Origin: Cupriavidus pauculus
GTDB lineage: Bacteria; Pseudomonadota; Gammaproteobacteria; Burkholderiales; Burkholderiaceae
Assembly: GCF_008693385.1 (NCBI RefSeq)
Contig: NZ_CP044065.1
Span: 1,674,001-1,738,000 of the forward strand
Direction: 5' to 3'
DNA: 64,000 bases
How positions within the stretch are numbered: position 1 is the first letter of the stretch; each line of letters opens with the position of its first letter. A model generated the notes under the pieces. That model had not been told where the DNA came from, ran no database searches, and saw only the letters and a program-made list of their open reading frames with translations. This document shows, one piece after another, positions 33,578 through 45,156 of this stretch. The position numbers and the translations under genes were made by a program.

Positions 33578-35032
33578 ATGGAACGACTCGGTCCGAACCA
33601 ATTGGAAGCGCTGCGCGTGCAGCGGCCGCGCTATCACCGAGACTTGCTGCGCGGCGGCATCGTGCATCTGGGCATCGGCGCCTTTCATCGCGCGCATCAG
33701 GCTGTGGTGACAGAGGATGCGATCGAGGCGGACCCCGATGGCCATCGCTGGGGCATCGTCGGCGTCTCGCTGCGGCGGCCCGATACGCATGACGCGCTCA
33801 TGCCGCAGGGCGGGCTCTATACGCTGGCGATACGCGACGGTGGCAGCGTCGATCATCGCGTGATCGGCGCGGTGATCGACGTGCTCGTCGCGGACCACGA
33901 CCCCGAGGCGGTGCTCGAACGGCTCGCGCATGCGGACACGCGCATCGTCAGCCTGACGATTACCGAGAAGGGCTATTGCCACGATCCGGCCACGGGCGCG
34001 CTCAACCCGCGGGATGCGGGCATCGCGCACGATCTGTCGAACGCGGCGCCGCCGGTGACCGCGCTCGGCTACCTCGCGCGGGGCCTGCAACGCCGGCGGC
34101 AACGCGGTCTCGGGCCCGTGACGCTGCTGTCGTGCGACAACCTCGCGAGCAACGGCGATACGCTGCGAGGCGTGCTGCTAGCGTTTGCCGAACGCGTGGA
34201 CCCCGCCCTGCGCGACTGGATTGCCACGCACTGCACGTTTCCGAACAGCATGGTCGATCGCATCGTGCCGAAGACCACGGCAGACGACGTCACGCGGGTA
34301 TCGAACGCCCTGGGGCTGCACGATGCCTGGCCCGTGGTCGGCGAACCGTTCCTGCAATGGGTCATCGAGGACCGCTTTGCCGCGGGACGTCCGCGCTGGG
34401 AAGCCGGTGGCGCGCAGTTTGTCGATCGCGCGCAGCCGTTCGAGCGGCTCAAGCACCGGCTCGTCAACGGCAGCCAGTCGATGATGGCCTACTTCGGCGT
34501 GATGGCGGGCTGGCCGACCACCGATCGCGTGATCGCCCAGCCTGGCCTGCGCGCCTTTATCGACGATGCGATGCGCCACGAGCTGCAGCCGACGCTGCCC
34601 CTGCTGCCCGGGCTCGATGTCGATGCGTATCGCGAAAGCCTGCTGCCGCGCTTCGAGAACCCCGCGCTTGGGCATCGCACACGGCAGATTGCCATGGATG
34701 GTTCGCAGAAGATCCCGCAACGACTGCTGGCACCGATCGCCGAACGTCTCGCGCGCGGCCAACCGTTCGATCGCCTCGCGCTCGGCGTGGCCGCGTGGAT
34801 CCACTTCCTGCGCGGCTACGATGAACATGGCGAGGCCTATCCGATCGAGGATCCGATGGCCGACCTGTTGCGGCCGCTGGCGAGCGATGTGCGGGCGATC
34901 ACCGGCTTTGCCCCGGTGTTTGGCGCGCTGGGCACGTCGGCGGTGTTCGTCGACGCGGTGGGGCGGCAACTCGGGCGACTGCGTGCGCAAGGCACGCTTG
35001 TCGCGCTCGCCGGTATCCTCAAAGCACCTTAG
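33578..35032 (+). CDS. Mannitol dehydrogenase-family fructuronate reductase-like enzyme
   Basis: 484-residue long-chain polyol dehydrogenase (mannitol dehydrogenase/UxuB/UxaB family). The N-terminus has GIVHLGIGAFHRAHQAV, the dinucleotide motif; the C-terminal half holds the family catalytic Lys region, MVDRIVPKTT, and the late KHRLVNGSQSMMAY motif. Likely interconverts D-fructuronate and D-mannonate, or oxidises L-gulonate/L-idonate-type substrates. It starts 6 bases after the ManD gene, and its end overlaps the convergent TauE gene by 14 bases. Confidence 0.85.
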   Translation: MERLGPNQLEALRVQRPRYHRDLLRGGIVHLGIGAFHRAHQAVVTEDAIEADPDGHRWGIVGVSLRRPDTHDALMPQGGLYTLAIRDGGSVDHRVIGAVIDVLVADHDPEAVLERLAHADTRIVSLTITEKGYCHDPATGALNPRDAGIAHDLSNAAPPVTALGYLARGLQRRRQRGLGPVTLLSCDNLASNGDTLRGVLLAFAERVDPALRDWIATHCTFPNSMVDRIVPKTTADDVTRVSNALGLHDAWPVVGEPFLQWVIEDRFAAGRPRWEAGGAQFVDRAQPFERLKHRLVNGSQSMMAYFGVMAGWPTTDRVIAQPGLRAFIDDAMRHELQPTLPLLPGLDVDAYRESLLPRFENPALGHRTRQIAMDGSQKIPQRLLAPIAERLARGQPFDRLALGVAAWIHFLRGYDEHGEAYPIEDPMADLLRPLASDVRAITGFAPVFGALGTSAVFVDAVGRQLGRLRAQGTLVALAGILKAP

Positions 35033-35768
35033 GCACCGCCGCCGCCAGCATGGCCACGCCCGACAGCGTCAGCAGCGACAGCACGATGCGACGGAACGCG
35101 ATGTCGCTGATGCCGAGGTACACGCGCGTGCCCAGAAACGCGGGAATCAGCATGGCCGGTGCGACGATCGCGAACTTCGGCAGCATGTCGGCCGTCACGA
35201 TGCCCGTGCCGACATAGATGGCCATCGTGACGATCAGCGCGCCGAGGTTGAAGTTCTGGATGATCGTGCGCTGTGTGTCCTTCTCGAACCCGCGCAGCGT
35301 GCACCAGAGCGTCGGGATCATGCCCGTGATGCCGCCGATGCCGCCCATGATGCCGCCGAGCCAGCCCGCAACGCCGTCGGCAAAGCGGCCGCCGCGCGTG
35401 ATGCGCGGCATGTTCGCCGAGAACAGCATGATCGGGCACCAGATCACGAGCACGGTGCCGAGCAGGATCTTGAACCAGTGGACGTTGAGCATCGGCAGCA
35501 GTATCACGCCGACCGGAATGCCCAGCACGCCGCCGAGCAGGAACGGCAGCAACGCCGCCCAATGAAACTTGCGCCGGACCGTGAATGCCGCGAGCAGCTG
35601 GCCCGTCAGCGCGCCGAACACCGACATCGCCGCGGCGAGCCTGGGTTCCACGGCCCAGGCCCAGAACGACATGGCCACCATGCCGAATGCGAATCCCGAA
35701 AGTCCCTGTACAAAGCCCGCCACGATCGCGCCCAGTGCGATCAGCAGCAGCGTGGTGTCGATAGACAT
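35019..35768 (-). CDS. TauE/SafE-family membrane permease
   Basis: 249-residue inner-membrane protein with about eight hydrophobic helices and repeated TauE/SafE half-motifs (GFVQGLSGFAFGMVAM near the N-terminus, GWLGGIMGGIGGITGMIPTL in the middle). The family exports small anions such as sulfite or sulfoacetate, but most members are uncharacterised. It is last in the minus-strand run starting at the RpiR regulator, 29 bases after the DUF2817 gene, and overlaps the 3' end of the sugar-acid operon by 14 bases. Substrate unknown. Confidence 0.88.
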   Translation of the reverse strand: MSIDTTLLLIALGAIVAGFVQGLSGFAFGMVAMSFWAWAVEPRLAAAMSVFGALTGQLLAAFTVRRKFHWAALLPFLLGGVLGIPVGVILLPMLNVHWFKILLGTVLVIWCPIMLFSANMPRITRGGRFADGVAGWLGGIMGGIGGITGMIPTLWCTLRGFEKDTQRTIIQNFNLGALIVTMAIYVGTGIVTADMLPKFAIVAPAMLIPAFLGTRVYLGISDIAFRRIVLSLLTLSGVAMLAAAVPKVL

Positions 35769-35797
35769 GTCTCTCGTTGTTATGCGTTGTTGTCTCG

Positions 35798-36883
35798 TCA
35801 GCGCACGATACCTTTTTCCACCGCGTCCGTCACCTGTGCGACCACGCCTTCGCGCCAGTCGTCGCTATCGATATAGAACGCCTGCCAGATCGCGTGCCTG
35901 ATCAGCGCGCGCTGGTTCTCGTCGGCATCGGGATGCCGGTGCAGCCAGTGATCCCCGCGCAGGGCCTCCAGCACCTCCGCGATCGGCAGCGTGCCGAACT
36001 CGAGCGCGATGCCTGCATAGTCGAGCGAGGCAAGCGGGCCCAGTGTCTGCGGTAACGCAAGCCACGCCACGCCGCTCAGGTGGGCGGACGTGGACGAGCC
36101 GTCGTACATCGACGTCACCCCGCTGCCCCAGACCTGCTGCGTGCGCGCCAGTTGCGCGGCATCGTCGGGGCCCATGTAGATGGGCTCGCCATAGCCGCGC
36201 GGGCCGAGACCCGTATGGATATCGATCCATCTGAACGACTCGCGCCCGGAACCGAAGCGCGCGAGGATGCGGCGCAGCGTGTAGTTGCTCCATGTCGCGC
36301 GCGTGCCGCCGAAGAACATGCCATCGGGATCCTGATACTGGCCCGCGCTCACCGCGGCCTGGTACCAGGCCATGCCGCGCGCCGCAATCGCCTGCATGAG
36401 CGCGGCATGGTCGGCCTGCGACGGCGGCCATTGTTCCGGCAACAGCAGGGGCGCGACCTCGGCGTAGGCCGCGTTCGCGGGCAGCGGCTGGTCGAAATCC
36501 ATGAAGTTGCGGTTCAGGTCGACATTGTCCTCGTTGACGCGCCGCAGATGCGAGAAGCCATACGGATTCACCGCGTGCACGAGCAGCAGCGCCACGCGCG
36601 CCTCCGCGCAGGCGGCATGCAGCGTGGTATCGCGCAGCAGCGCGACCTGCGCGCCGGCGCCGCAATAGCCTTCGGCGCCGTGGATGCCCGAGGTGACCAT
36701 CAGGCAATGCGGGGCGTCGGCCGCGCCCACGAGCGCCACGTCGATGGCCAGCGGCTCGTCGTCGCGGCCCAGTTCGGTGGGATGGGGGAATTCGGTCAGC
36801 GCGGCGCCGGCATTGCGCGCGGCATCGAGGAACTTCTGGCGCGCAACGGCATAGCTCGGCGCGAAACAGTCGGCAGCTCGCAT
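35798..36883 (-). CDS. DUF2817 M14-type zinc carboxypeptidase-like protein
   Basis: 361-residue protein of the DUF2817 family, related to M14 metallocarboxypeptidases. HxxE zinc ligands appear in SGIHGAEGY, a substrate-site NPYGFSHLRR and DLNRNF follow, a further His in DIHTGLGPRGYGE, and a late Glu in ALEFGTLP suits the catalytic base. No signal peptide, so probably cytosolic. Start at 36883 (MRAADCF) fits the family; upstream in-frame sequence is not family-like. It is in the same run as three other peptidases, which supports a peptide-degrading role; natural substrate unknown. Confidence 0.85.
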   Translation of the reverse strand: MRAADCFAPSYAVARQKFLDAARNAGAALTEFPHPTELGRDDEPLAIDVALVGAADAPHCLMVTSGIHGAEGYCGAGAQVALLRDTTLHAACAEARVALLLVHAVNPYGFSHLRRVNEDNVDLNRNFMDFDQPLPANAAYAEVAPLLLPEQWPPSQADHAALMQAIAARGMAWYQAAVSAGQYQDPDGMFFGGTRATWSNYTLRRILARFGSGRESFRWIDIHTGLGPRGYGEPIYMGPDDAAQLARTQQVWGSGVTSMYDGSSTSAHLSGVAWLALPQTLGPLASLDYAGIALEFGTLPIAEVLEALRGDHWLHRHPDADENQRALIRHAIWQAFYIDSDDWREGVVAQVTDAVEKGIVR

Positions 36884-36968
36884 GGCGGCAAGGGGCCTGG
36901 GGGGCCGGAGTCCGGAGGACGATGCTGCGATTAGACGCCTTTTCGGCGCGTCTTTCCACCCCGCCGGG

Positions 36969-37814
36969 TCAGAAACGTTCCGCGGCCAGTCCAGTGCGGA
37001 ACGCGTGCGGATGCATGACGATGCCCGCCGCGGCGATCTGGGCGGACGACAGCACCAGATGTCTGGCAAGCCAGTCATGCACGCCGCGCAGAAAACGGAT
37101 GTTCTCGACGCTGTTCGATTCCGCAATCAGGCGTTCGAGCTTGACATGCGCGGTATAGACATCGAGCAGGTTCTCGGCCTTGAGCCGGGGCGGCGTGCTA
37201 GGACTGCGCTCGATGCCGAGCACGCGCGTCACCTGCGCGTCGGAAAGCGGCTCGCCGCGCGCGATCTGGCGGTAGATGTCGTCCAGCGCCGGAAACCTGA
37301 CGGTCGGCTGCACGCGCGGCACCCCGGCGACCTTTTCCATGCGCAGGACGACGTACCGCGTGGCGGCATTGCGGCGGGCGAGCTTGCGGGCGGCTTCCTT
37401 GTCGATGGCGTCGCCTTTGCCACCGCCGCCTTGGCCGCTGCCGCGATCGCCACGCCCCGTGCCCGCCGCGCGCGGCGCGCGGGCCGCAGGCCGCAGGCCC
37501 ACGTCGGTCCCGCCGGTCCCGTCGGTCCCCTCGAACGAATCGTCCGGGAGCGAGGCGGCAGTTGCGGACGCGGCCGGCATATCGCGCTCGGTGTAGTCGG
37601 GCACGGTCTCGAGCCACGACGGCTCGGTCAACACCGCCCGCGCGCAATCGGCGCCAAACGGATACTCGTGCCCCGCGGCGTCGCGCAGGATATACGCGTG
37701 GCCTTCCGGAAAACCATGGTGGCGGCCGCCCAGCGGCGAGCGCGCATGGCAGCGGGTATGGGCGGGATCGACAAAGTCCTTGCGGACCGGCGTCCAGCCG
37801 TCGGGGACGGTCAT
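36969..37814 (-). CDS. Unrecognised 281-residue protein
   Basis: I do not recognise this protein. Residues 1-75 are His/Asp-rich with a compact motif HARSPLGGRHHGFPEGHAYILRD region and GADCARAVL. Residues about 95-135 are Gly/Arg/Asp-rich and probably disordered. Residues 140-281 look folded and mostly helical (KEAARKLARRNAATRYVVLRME, then AENLLDVYTAHVKLERLIAESNSVENIRFLRGVHDWLARH). No signal peptide or membrane helix. Codon use looks like the neighbours and the frame is uninterrupted, so I take it as real. It lies 54 bases after dppA and 85 before the DUF2817 gene on the same strand. Confidence 0.7.
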   Translation of the reverse strand: MTVPDGWTPVRKDFVDPAHTRCHARSPLGGRHHGFPEGHAYILRDAAGHEYPFGADCARAVLTEPSWLETVPDYTERDMPAASATAASLPDDSFEGTDGTGGTDVGLRPAARAPRAAGTGRGDRGSGQGGGGKGDAIDKEAARKLARRNAATRYVVLRMEKVAGVPRVQPTVRFPALDDIYRQIARGEPLSDAQVTRVLGIERSPSTPPRLKAENLLDVYTAHVKLERLIAESNSVENIRFLRGVHDWLARHLVLSSAQIAAAGIVMHPHAFRTGLAAERF

Positions 37815-37869
37815 GATCGAATGCGGCGGGTCGAAGCAGGCGACATTATCGCCTGCCGCCGCCCCGCGG

Positions 37870-38697
37870 CTACTTCAGCATGAACGACATCGCCGACAGC
37901 GAGTTCAGCATCCGCACGGCCGACTGCACCGAATCCGCCTGGAACGCGAGCAGGTCGCCCTCCAGGCGTTCAAGCACGGGCCACTGGCAGAACAGGTCCG
38001 CATGCGCGGGGGTCATGGTCTGCAACCGCACCTTGATCGGTCCCGTGAGCTCGAGGCAGCGCGCCTCGGGCCGCTCGATGGCCAGCCGCGTGGCGGCTTC
38101 GGCGGCCTCGGCAATCGCCTGCCGCGCACCGGCTGGCGACAGCGACGTACCGCTGCCCTGCCCGCCCGCCTGCTTGGTTTCCACGTACCGCACCCATGGC
38201 ATCAGCGGCCGCGTCTCGTTGACGAACACGTCATCGCCGCTCGCCAGCAGCACGGGCACATCGAACTCGCCGGCCAGCGCCGCGTAGATGCCCGCCTCGC
38301 CGAGCTCGAGCCCGTTGAGCCAGACCCGCGCGAACGCACCGCTGTTGATCGTATGCGCGAGCACGCCGCGGCTCTGCGCGCGGCCGTGATAGCCGATCAT
38401 GAACACGCCATCGCAATCCTGCTCGACGCCGGCCATCATACTGAGGTAGCGCGGCTTGCCGAGCACGAGCTGCACGCGCGGATCGAGCTGATCGGGCAGC
38501 AGGTTGCGGAAGCCGCCATGCGAATCGTTGACGATGACCGCAGTCGCGCCGCCGGCGAAAGCGCCCTGCGCGGCGGCGTTGGCCTCGGCCGTCATCCACG
38601 CACGCGCGCGTTCGTACTCGCCGTTGCCGGCCCGCGTCTGTTCGGGATGGAATACGCCGGCCACGCCCTCGATATCGGCCGAAATCAGAATCTTCAT
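37870..38697 (-). CDS. dppA: M55-family D-aminopeptidase (DppA-like)
   Basis: 275-residue metallo-aminopeptidase of family M55, known from B. subtilis DppA, which releases N-terminal D-amino acids. The conserved opening KILISADIEGVAGV (metal-binding Asp and Glu), NDSHGGFRNL, FMIGYHGRA and AHTINSGAF motifs are all present. It follows the DmpA-family peptidase by 10 bases and ends the tightly packed part of the peptide operon. Substrate preference cannot be read from sequence; D-Ala peptides are the usual case. The symbol denotes family, not a demonstrated activity. Confidence 0.9.
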   Translation of the reverse strand: MKILISADIEGVAGVFHPEQTRAGNGEYERARAWMTAEANAAAQGAFAGGATAVIVNDSHGGFRNLLPDQLDPRVQLVLGKPRYLSMMAGVEQDCDGVFMIGYHGRAQSRGVLAHTINSGAFARVWLNGLELGEAGIYAALAGEFDVPVLLASGDDVFVNETRPLMPWVRYVETKQAGGQGSGTSLSPAGARQAIAEAAEAATRLAIERPEARCLELTGPIKVRLQTMTPAHADLFCQWPVLERLEGDLLAFQADSVQSAVRMLNSLSAMSFMLK

Positions 38698-38707
38698 GGT
38701 CTACGGT

Positions 38708-39751
38708 TCAAAATGCGAGCATCTCTCGCAATGCGGCGCGGCGATGGCCGTCGCGGCCGGTCACGGCTTCGGCGTGCCACAGTGCATGGACAATGGCCTG
38801 CTCGACGCTGTCGGCGGCCGCGCGGAACAATGGATCGAGCCGCGACTCGTGGAGCATGGCAACGGCCGGCATGGGCGCGTCGGTGCCATGCGGCACCGTG
38901 TAGGCCGTGGAAAACGCGAACGCGATATCCCCAGAGCCATGCCCGAACACCGAACCCGTGCGCGCAAGGCCCGCGCCGGCACGCAGCGACAAACGCCGCA
39001 GCTGCCGCGCATCGAGCGGCGCGTCGGTGGCAACGACCATGATGATCGAGCCCTTTTCCGGCGCCGCCGTCTGTTCGGCCAGCTTCGCGGCCAGCCGCGC
39101 GCCCACGTGTTCGCCGGCGAGTATCAGCGACTCCGGCGTGCCGAAGTTGGACAACACGAGCGCGCCGACGGTGTACCGTTCGCCATCGTGCCGGCCATCG
39201 CACGACACCACGCGCGAGGCCGTGCCGATTCCCCCCTTCACCCCAAACGACGACATCCCGCGCCCCGCGCCGATCGCGCCCTGCGCCACATCGGCACCGG
39301 CCCCACTCAGCGCGCGCGCATAGTGGTCGCCCGCGACCACCATCGCCTGGATATCGTTCAGGTACCCGTCATTGCACTCGAACACGAGCGGATTGACCGT
39401 GGGCCACGCGCGGCCGATCTCGGGATTGTCGGCAATCGCCGCGCGGATCTGCGCCTGCGCCACCGCCCCCACGGAGAACGTATTGGTCAGCGCGATCGGC
39501 GTCTCCAGCACGCCGAGCTCGTCCACCTGCACGAGGCCGATGCTCTTGCCAAAGCCGTTGAGCACCGACGCCGCGGCGGGCACCTTGTCGGTATAGACGT
39601 TGCCGCCATGCGGCCGCACGACCGTCACCCCGGTCTGGCAGGCATCGTGCGCAAGCGTGCAGTGGCCGACGGTCACGCCGGCCACATCGGTGATCGCATC
39701 GCGCGGCCCCGAAGGCAGTGGCCCGATGCGCGGCGGGTTCGAAAGGGTCAT
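38708..39751 (-). CDS. dmpA: P1/S58-family peptidase (DmpA-like)
   Basis: N-terminal nucleophile peptidase of family S58, which includes DmpA (L-aminopeptidase/D-Ala-esterase) and beta-aminopeptidases. About 347 residues. The family core is visible: ITDVAGVTVGHCT at the start, GFGKSIGLVQVDELGVLETPIALTN-type region, NPLVFECNDGYLNDIQ, and the self-cleavage region FGVKGGIGTASRVV, followed by VGALVLSNFG. Members self-cleave into two chains. GTG at 39754 is an alternative start. Between the permease and dppA, it probably trims imported peptides with D- or beta-residues. Confidence 0.9.
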   Translation of the reverse strand: MTLSNPPRIGPLPSGPRDAITDVAGVTVGHCTLAHDACQTGVTVVRPHGGNVYTDKVPAAASVLNGFGKSIGLVQVDELGVLETPIALTNTFSVGAVAQAQIRAAIADNPEIGRAWPTVNPLVFECNDGYLNDIQAMVVAGDHYARALSGAGADVAQGAIGAGRGMSSFGVKGGIGTASRVVSCDGRHDGERYTVGALVLSNFGTPESLILAGEHVGARLAAKLAEQTAAPEKGSIIMVVATDAPLDARQLRRLSLRAGAGLARTGSVFGHGSGDIAFAFSTAYTVPHGTDAPMPAVAMLHESRLDPLFRAAADSVEQAIVHALWHAEAVTGRDGHRRAALREMLAF

Positions 39752-39757
39752 CACCGA

Positions 39758-40681
39758 TCAGCGACGATCGATCTTCGGATCCAGCGCGTCGCGCAGGCCG
39801 TCGCCGAGCAGGTTGAACGCCAGCACGGTCAGGAAGATCGCCACGCTCGGGAAGATCGCCACATGCGGCGCGGTCACCATGTCGGCCCGCGCCTCGTTGA
39901 GCATCGCGCCCCATTCCGGGGTCGGCGGCTGCGCGCCAAGGCCCAGGAACGACAGGCCCGCGGCCGTGATGATCGACGTGCCGATACGCATCGAGAAGTA
40001 GACGACGATCGACGACACGGTGCCCGGCAGGATATGCCGCATCAGGATGGTCCAGTCGGACGCGCCGATACTGCGCGCGGCCTCCACGTACGTCAGCTGC
40101 TTGAGCATCAGCGTGTTGCCGCGCACGAGCCGCGCGAACGCCGGAATGCTGAACACCGCGACCGCGAAGATCACGTTGGTCATGCCGTTGCCGAGAATGG
40201 CCACGATGCCGATGGCGAGCAGAATGCCCGGGAACGCGAACAGCACGTCCGAGATCCGCGTCACGATGCGGTCCCACCAGCCTTCGTAGTAGCCGGCCAG
40301 CAGGCCCAGCACGGTGCCGATGATCGCACCGATGATCACCGAGAAGAAGCCCGCGGCCAGCGAGATACGCGTGCCCGCGATGATGCGGCTGAAGATATCG
40401 CGGCCGAGCGAGTCGACGCCCATCCAGTGCGCGACCGACGGCCCCGCGTTCAGCGAGTCGTAGTCGAAGTAGTTCTCCGGATCGTACGGCACGATATAAG
40501 GCGCGAGCACCGCGATGACGACGAGCATCAGCACGAACGCCCCGGCGGCGATGGCGAGATGCTGCTTGCGGAACTTGCGCCAGAACTCCGTCCACGGCGT
40601 GCGCACGCGCTCGCGCGAAAATGGATTGACGGTGGCCGCTTCGTGCGAACCGGAACTGGCTGGCGTAGAGATATCAGACAT
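39758..40681 (-). CDS. gsiD: Peptide ABC transporter permease (GsiD/DppC type)
   Basis: 307-residue inner-membrane permease with an N-terminal helix, a long periplasmic stretch ([27 protein letters not shown], typical of DppC/OppC) and about five further helices. The EAA cytosolic loop reads [22 protein letters not shown], the coupling helix that contacts the ATPase. It pairs with the upstream GsiC-like permease 11 bases away. It fits the Gsi/Dpp dipeptide-glutathione group; specificity is set by the binding protein and cannot be told. Confidence 0.9.
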   Translation of the reverse strand: MSDISTPASSGSHEAATVNPFSRERVRTPWTEFWRKFRKQHLAIAAGAFVLMLVVIAVLAPYIVPYDPENYFDYDSLNAGPSVAHWMGVDSLGRDIFSRIIAGTRISLAAGFFSVIIGAIIGTVLGLLAGYYEGWWDRIVTRISDVLFAFPGILLAIGIVAILGNGMTNVIFAVAVFSIPAFARLVRGNTLMLKQLTYVEAARSIGASDWTILMRHILPGTVSSIVVYFSMRIGTSIITAAGLSFLGLGAQPPTPEWGAMLNEARADMVTAPHVAIFPSVAIFLTVLAFNLLGDGLRDALDPKIDRR

Positions 40682-40692
40682 GCCGGCCTCCC

Positions 40693-41613
40693 TTATTTGT
40701 AACGGATAGCAGGATTGATCACCGTGTAGAGCAGGTCCACCACGAGGTTGATCAAGATGAATTCGAGCGAGAACAGCAGCACCTCGGCCTGAATGACCGG
40801 GTAGTCGCGCATCTCCACGGCGTCGACGAGCAGGCGGCCGAGGCCGGGCCAGTTGAACACCTTTTCGACGAGGATCGAGCCGCCCAGCAGAAAGCCGAAC
40901 TGCAGGCCCATCATCGTCACGACGGGAATCATCGCGTTGCGCAGCGTGTGCTTGACCACCACGACCGTCTCGCGCACACCCTTGGCGCGCGCGGTGCGCA
41001 CGAAGTCTTCCTGCAGCACTTCGATGAACGAGGCCCGCGTGAAGCGCGCCATCACGGCGGCCACGGCGGCGCCGAGCGTCAGCGACGGCAGGATGTAATG
41101 CTTCCAGCTATCGGCGCCGATCGACGGCAGCCAGCCCAGCTGGACCGAGAACACTTCCATCAGCAGCATGCCCAGCGCGAACGCGGGGAACGAGATGCCC
41201 GACACCGCGAGCGTCATGCCCAGGCGATCGGGCCACTTGTTGCGGAATACCGCCGAGCCGATACCGATGGTCATGCCGAACACCACCGCCCATGCCATCG
41301 ACGTCAGCGTCAGATAGAGGGTGGGCAGGAAGCGCTCGCCAATTTCCTCGCTGACGGGACGCTTGGTCCGCAGCGACGTGCCGAATTCTCCCTGCAGCGC
41401 GTTCGAGAAGAACCGGACGAACTGTTCGTGCATCGGACGGTCGAGACCCAGGTCCTTGCGCACGAGCTCCACGGTCGCCTGGTCGGCTTCGGGGCCGGCT
41501 GCCAGCCGCGCCGGATCGCCGGGCAGCATATGGACGAACAGGAACACCATCACCGCCACCAGCAGCAGTGTCGGAATCACGCCCAGGCATCGTTTGAGGA
41601 AGTAATTCAGCAT
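40693..41613 (-). CDS. gsiC: Peptide ABC transporter permease (GsiC/DppB type)
   Basis: 306-residue permease with the DppB/OppB layout: an N-terminal helix, [24 protein letters not shown], then five helices and the coupling loop [28 protein letters not shown]. Start at 41613 (MLNYFLKR) is chosen from family length. It lies 59 bases after the binding-protein gene, a gap that contains a strong hairpin likely to lower expression of this and later genes relative to the binding protein. Confidence 0.9.
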   Translation of the reverse strand: MLNYFLKRCLGVIPTLLLVAVMVFLFVHMLPGDPARLAAGPEADQATVELVRKDLGLDRPMHEQFVRFFSNALQGEFGTSLRTKRPVSEEIGERFLPTLYLTLTSMAWAVVFGMTIGIGSAVFRNKWPDRLGMTLAVSGISFPAFALGMLLMEVFSVQLGWLPSIGADSWKHYILPSLTLGAAVAAVMARFTRASFIEVLQEDFVRTARAKGVRETVVVVKHTLRNAMIPVVTMMGLQFGFLLGGSILVEKVFNWPGLGRLLVDAVEMRDYPVIQAEVLLFSLEFILINLVVDLLYTVINPAIRYK

Positions 41614-41636
41614 CGAGAACTCTTGTTGTAATTGCT

Positions 41637-41659
41637 CCCCTCCCCCCATGGGGGAGGGG
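41637..41659. repeat. Intercistronic hairpin between binding-protein and permease genes
   Basis: Perfect 10-base arms CCCCTCCCCC and GGGGGAGGGG with a CAT loop. It sits just after the binding-protein gene and before its permease, with no T-tract. Such hairpins protect the upstream message and give excess binding protein in other transport operons. Similar in style to the hairpin at 5537-5561. Confidence 0.7.
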
Positions 41660-41672
41660 TCATGCCTACCGC

Positions 41673-43229
41673 TTACTGCTTGATGTCGATCTCGTCGAAG
41701 TTGAACGAGCCGTCAGGCATCGCGTACGCACCCGACAGGCGCTTCGCACGCGCGAACAGCACCTTCTCGGTCACGAGGAACGCCCACGGTGCATCCTTCC
41801 AGATACGCTCCTGCGCGTCCTTGTACAGACGGGCCTTCTCGGCGCGGTCGGTCGTACGCAGCGCGCCGGCGATATCGGCATCCACCTGGTCGTTCTTGTA
41901 GTACGCGGTGTTCAGCAGCTTCGGCGGCATCGATTCCGAGGCCAGCAGCGGACGCAGCGCCCAGTCCGACTCACCGGTCGACGACGACCAGCCCACGTAG
42001 TAGAGGCGCACGCCAGCGTCTTCCGGCTTCTGCACGCTCTCCACCTTTTCCACGCGCTGGCCGGCTTCCAGTGCCTGCACGCTGGCCTTGATGCCGACCT
42101 GCTGCAGCTGCTGCTGCACGAACTGGATCACCTTCTGCGCGGTGGTGTGGTTATACGCGGACCACAGCGTGGTCTCGAAGCCGTTCGGGTAGCCGGCTTC
42201 CTTCAGCAGCTCGCGCGCCTTGGCCGGATCGTACGGCCAGGGGCCCAGCTTCTCGGCATAGTCCACGCCGGCGGGCACCACGCCTTCGGACGGCGTGGCG
42301 TAGCCTGCGAACGCCACCTTGGCCAGCGCGTCCTTGTTGATCGCGTAGTTGATGGCCTGGCGCACCTTCGGGTCGTTGAACGGCTTTACCTGCGTGTTGA
42401 ACGAGATGTAGCGCGCGATGATCGACGGCGCGTCGATCAGGTCCACCTTCGGGCTCGTCTTCAGCACGGCGGCCTGCTCGAACGGAATGCGGAACGCAAA
42501 GTCGGCTTCGCCGGTCTGCATGACCGCGGCGCGCGTGTTGTTGTCCACCACGGGCTTCCACGTGATCGAGTCGATCTTCGGATAGCCGGTCTTCCAGTAG
42601 CCCGCGAACTTCTTGCCCTTCAGGTAATCGGTCTGCTTCCACTCGACGAACTCGAACGGACCCGTGCCCACCGGATGGAACGCGATTTCCTTGCCCCACT
42701 TCTTGAGCGCGGTCGGCGAGATCATCACGGCCGACGGATGCGACAGCACGTTGATGAACGGCGAGAACGGCTCCTTCAGCGTGATCTTGACCGTGTTGGC
42801 GTCCACCACGTCGGTCTTGGCCACGCGGTTGAACAGCGTGTAGCGCTTGAGCTTGTTGGCCGGGTCGATCACGCGGTCGAAGTTGGCCTTGACGGCGTTC
42901 GCGTCGAACGTGGTGCCGTCATGGAACTTCACGCCCTTCTTGAGCTTGATCGTGTAGGTCAGGCCGTCCTTGCTGGCTTCGTAGCTTTCGGCCAGCACGT
43001 TGACGAGCTTGAGGTCCTTGTCCAGGCCGAACAAGCCCTGGTAGAACGACTTGGTCACCGCCTGCGACAGCGTGTCGTTCGAATCGTACGGATCGAGCGT
43101 GGTGAACGTGGAGTCCACGGCCATCACGGCGTCCTTGGCGGCAAACGCGGGGCTCGCACCGAGCATGCCCAGAGCGCCTGCTGCAACGGCGCCGGCAAAC
43201 AGCCTGGGCGAAACCATACGGATAGTCAT
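41673..43229 (-). CDS. gsiB: Peptide-binding protein (SBP_bac_5, GsiB/DppA-type)
   Basis: 518-residue periplasmic binding protein of the peptide/nickel family. Signal peptide at about 1-31 ([13 protein letters not shown]), then [47 protein letters not shown] and [22 protein letters not shown], all typical of SBP family 5, and glutathione-binding GsiB is the closest group. Start at 43229 is supported by AGGAG upstream. Product delivers peptide to the GsiC-GsiD channel. Actual ligand could be glutathione, beta-aspartyl dipeptides or other short peptides. Confidence 0.9.
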   Translation of the reverse strand: MTIRMVSPRLFAGAVAAGALGMLGASPAFAAKDAVMAVDSTFTTLDPYDSNDTLSQAVTKSFYQGLFGLDKDLKLVNVLAESYEASKDGLTYTIKLKKGVKFHDGTTFDANAVKANFDRVIDPANKLKRYTLFNRVAKTDVVDANTVKITLKEPFSPFINVLSHPSAVMISPTALKKWGKEIAFHPVGTGPFEFVEWKQTDYLKGKKFAGYWKTGYPKIDSITWKPVVDNNTRAAVMQTGEADFAFRIPFEQAAVLKTSPKVDLIDAPSIIARYISFNTQVKPFNDPKVRQAINYAINKDALAKVAFAGYATPSEGVVPAGVDYAEKLGPWPYDPAKARELLKEAGYPNGFETTLWSAYNHTTAQKVIQFVQQQLQQVGIKASVQALEAGQRVEKVESVQKPEDAGVRLYYVGWSSSTGESDWALRPLLASESMPPKLLNTAYYKNDQVDADIAGALRTTDRAEKARLYKDAQERIWKDAPWAFLVTEKVLFARAKRLSGAYAMPDGSFNFDEIDIKQ

Positions 43230-43261
43230 TCTTCTTTCTCCTGGTGGAAGTACCACAAACT

Positions 43262-45154
<1,893 letters not shown>

Positions 45155-45156
45155 GC

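Noticed and set aside
36884..36968. AGACGC hairpin in the gap upstream of the DUF2817 gene
   Set aside because: The stem has a bulge and no proper T-tract. It may be a weak structure but I could not support a terminator.
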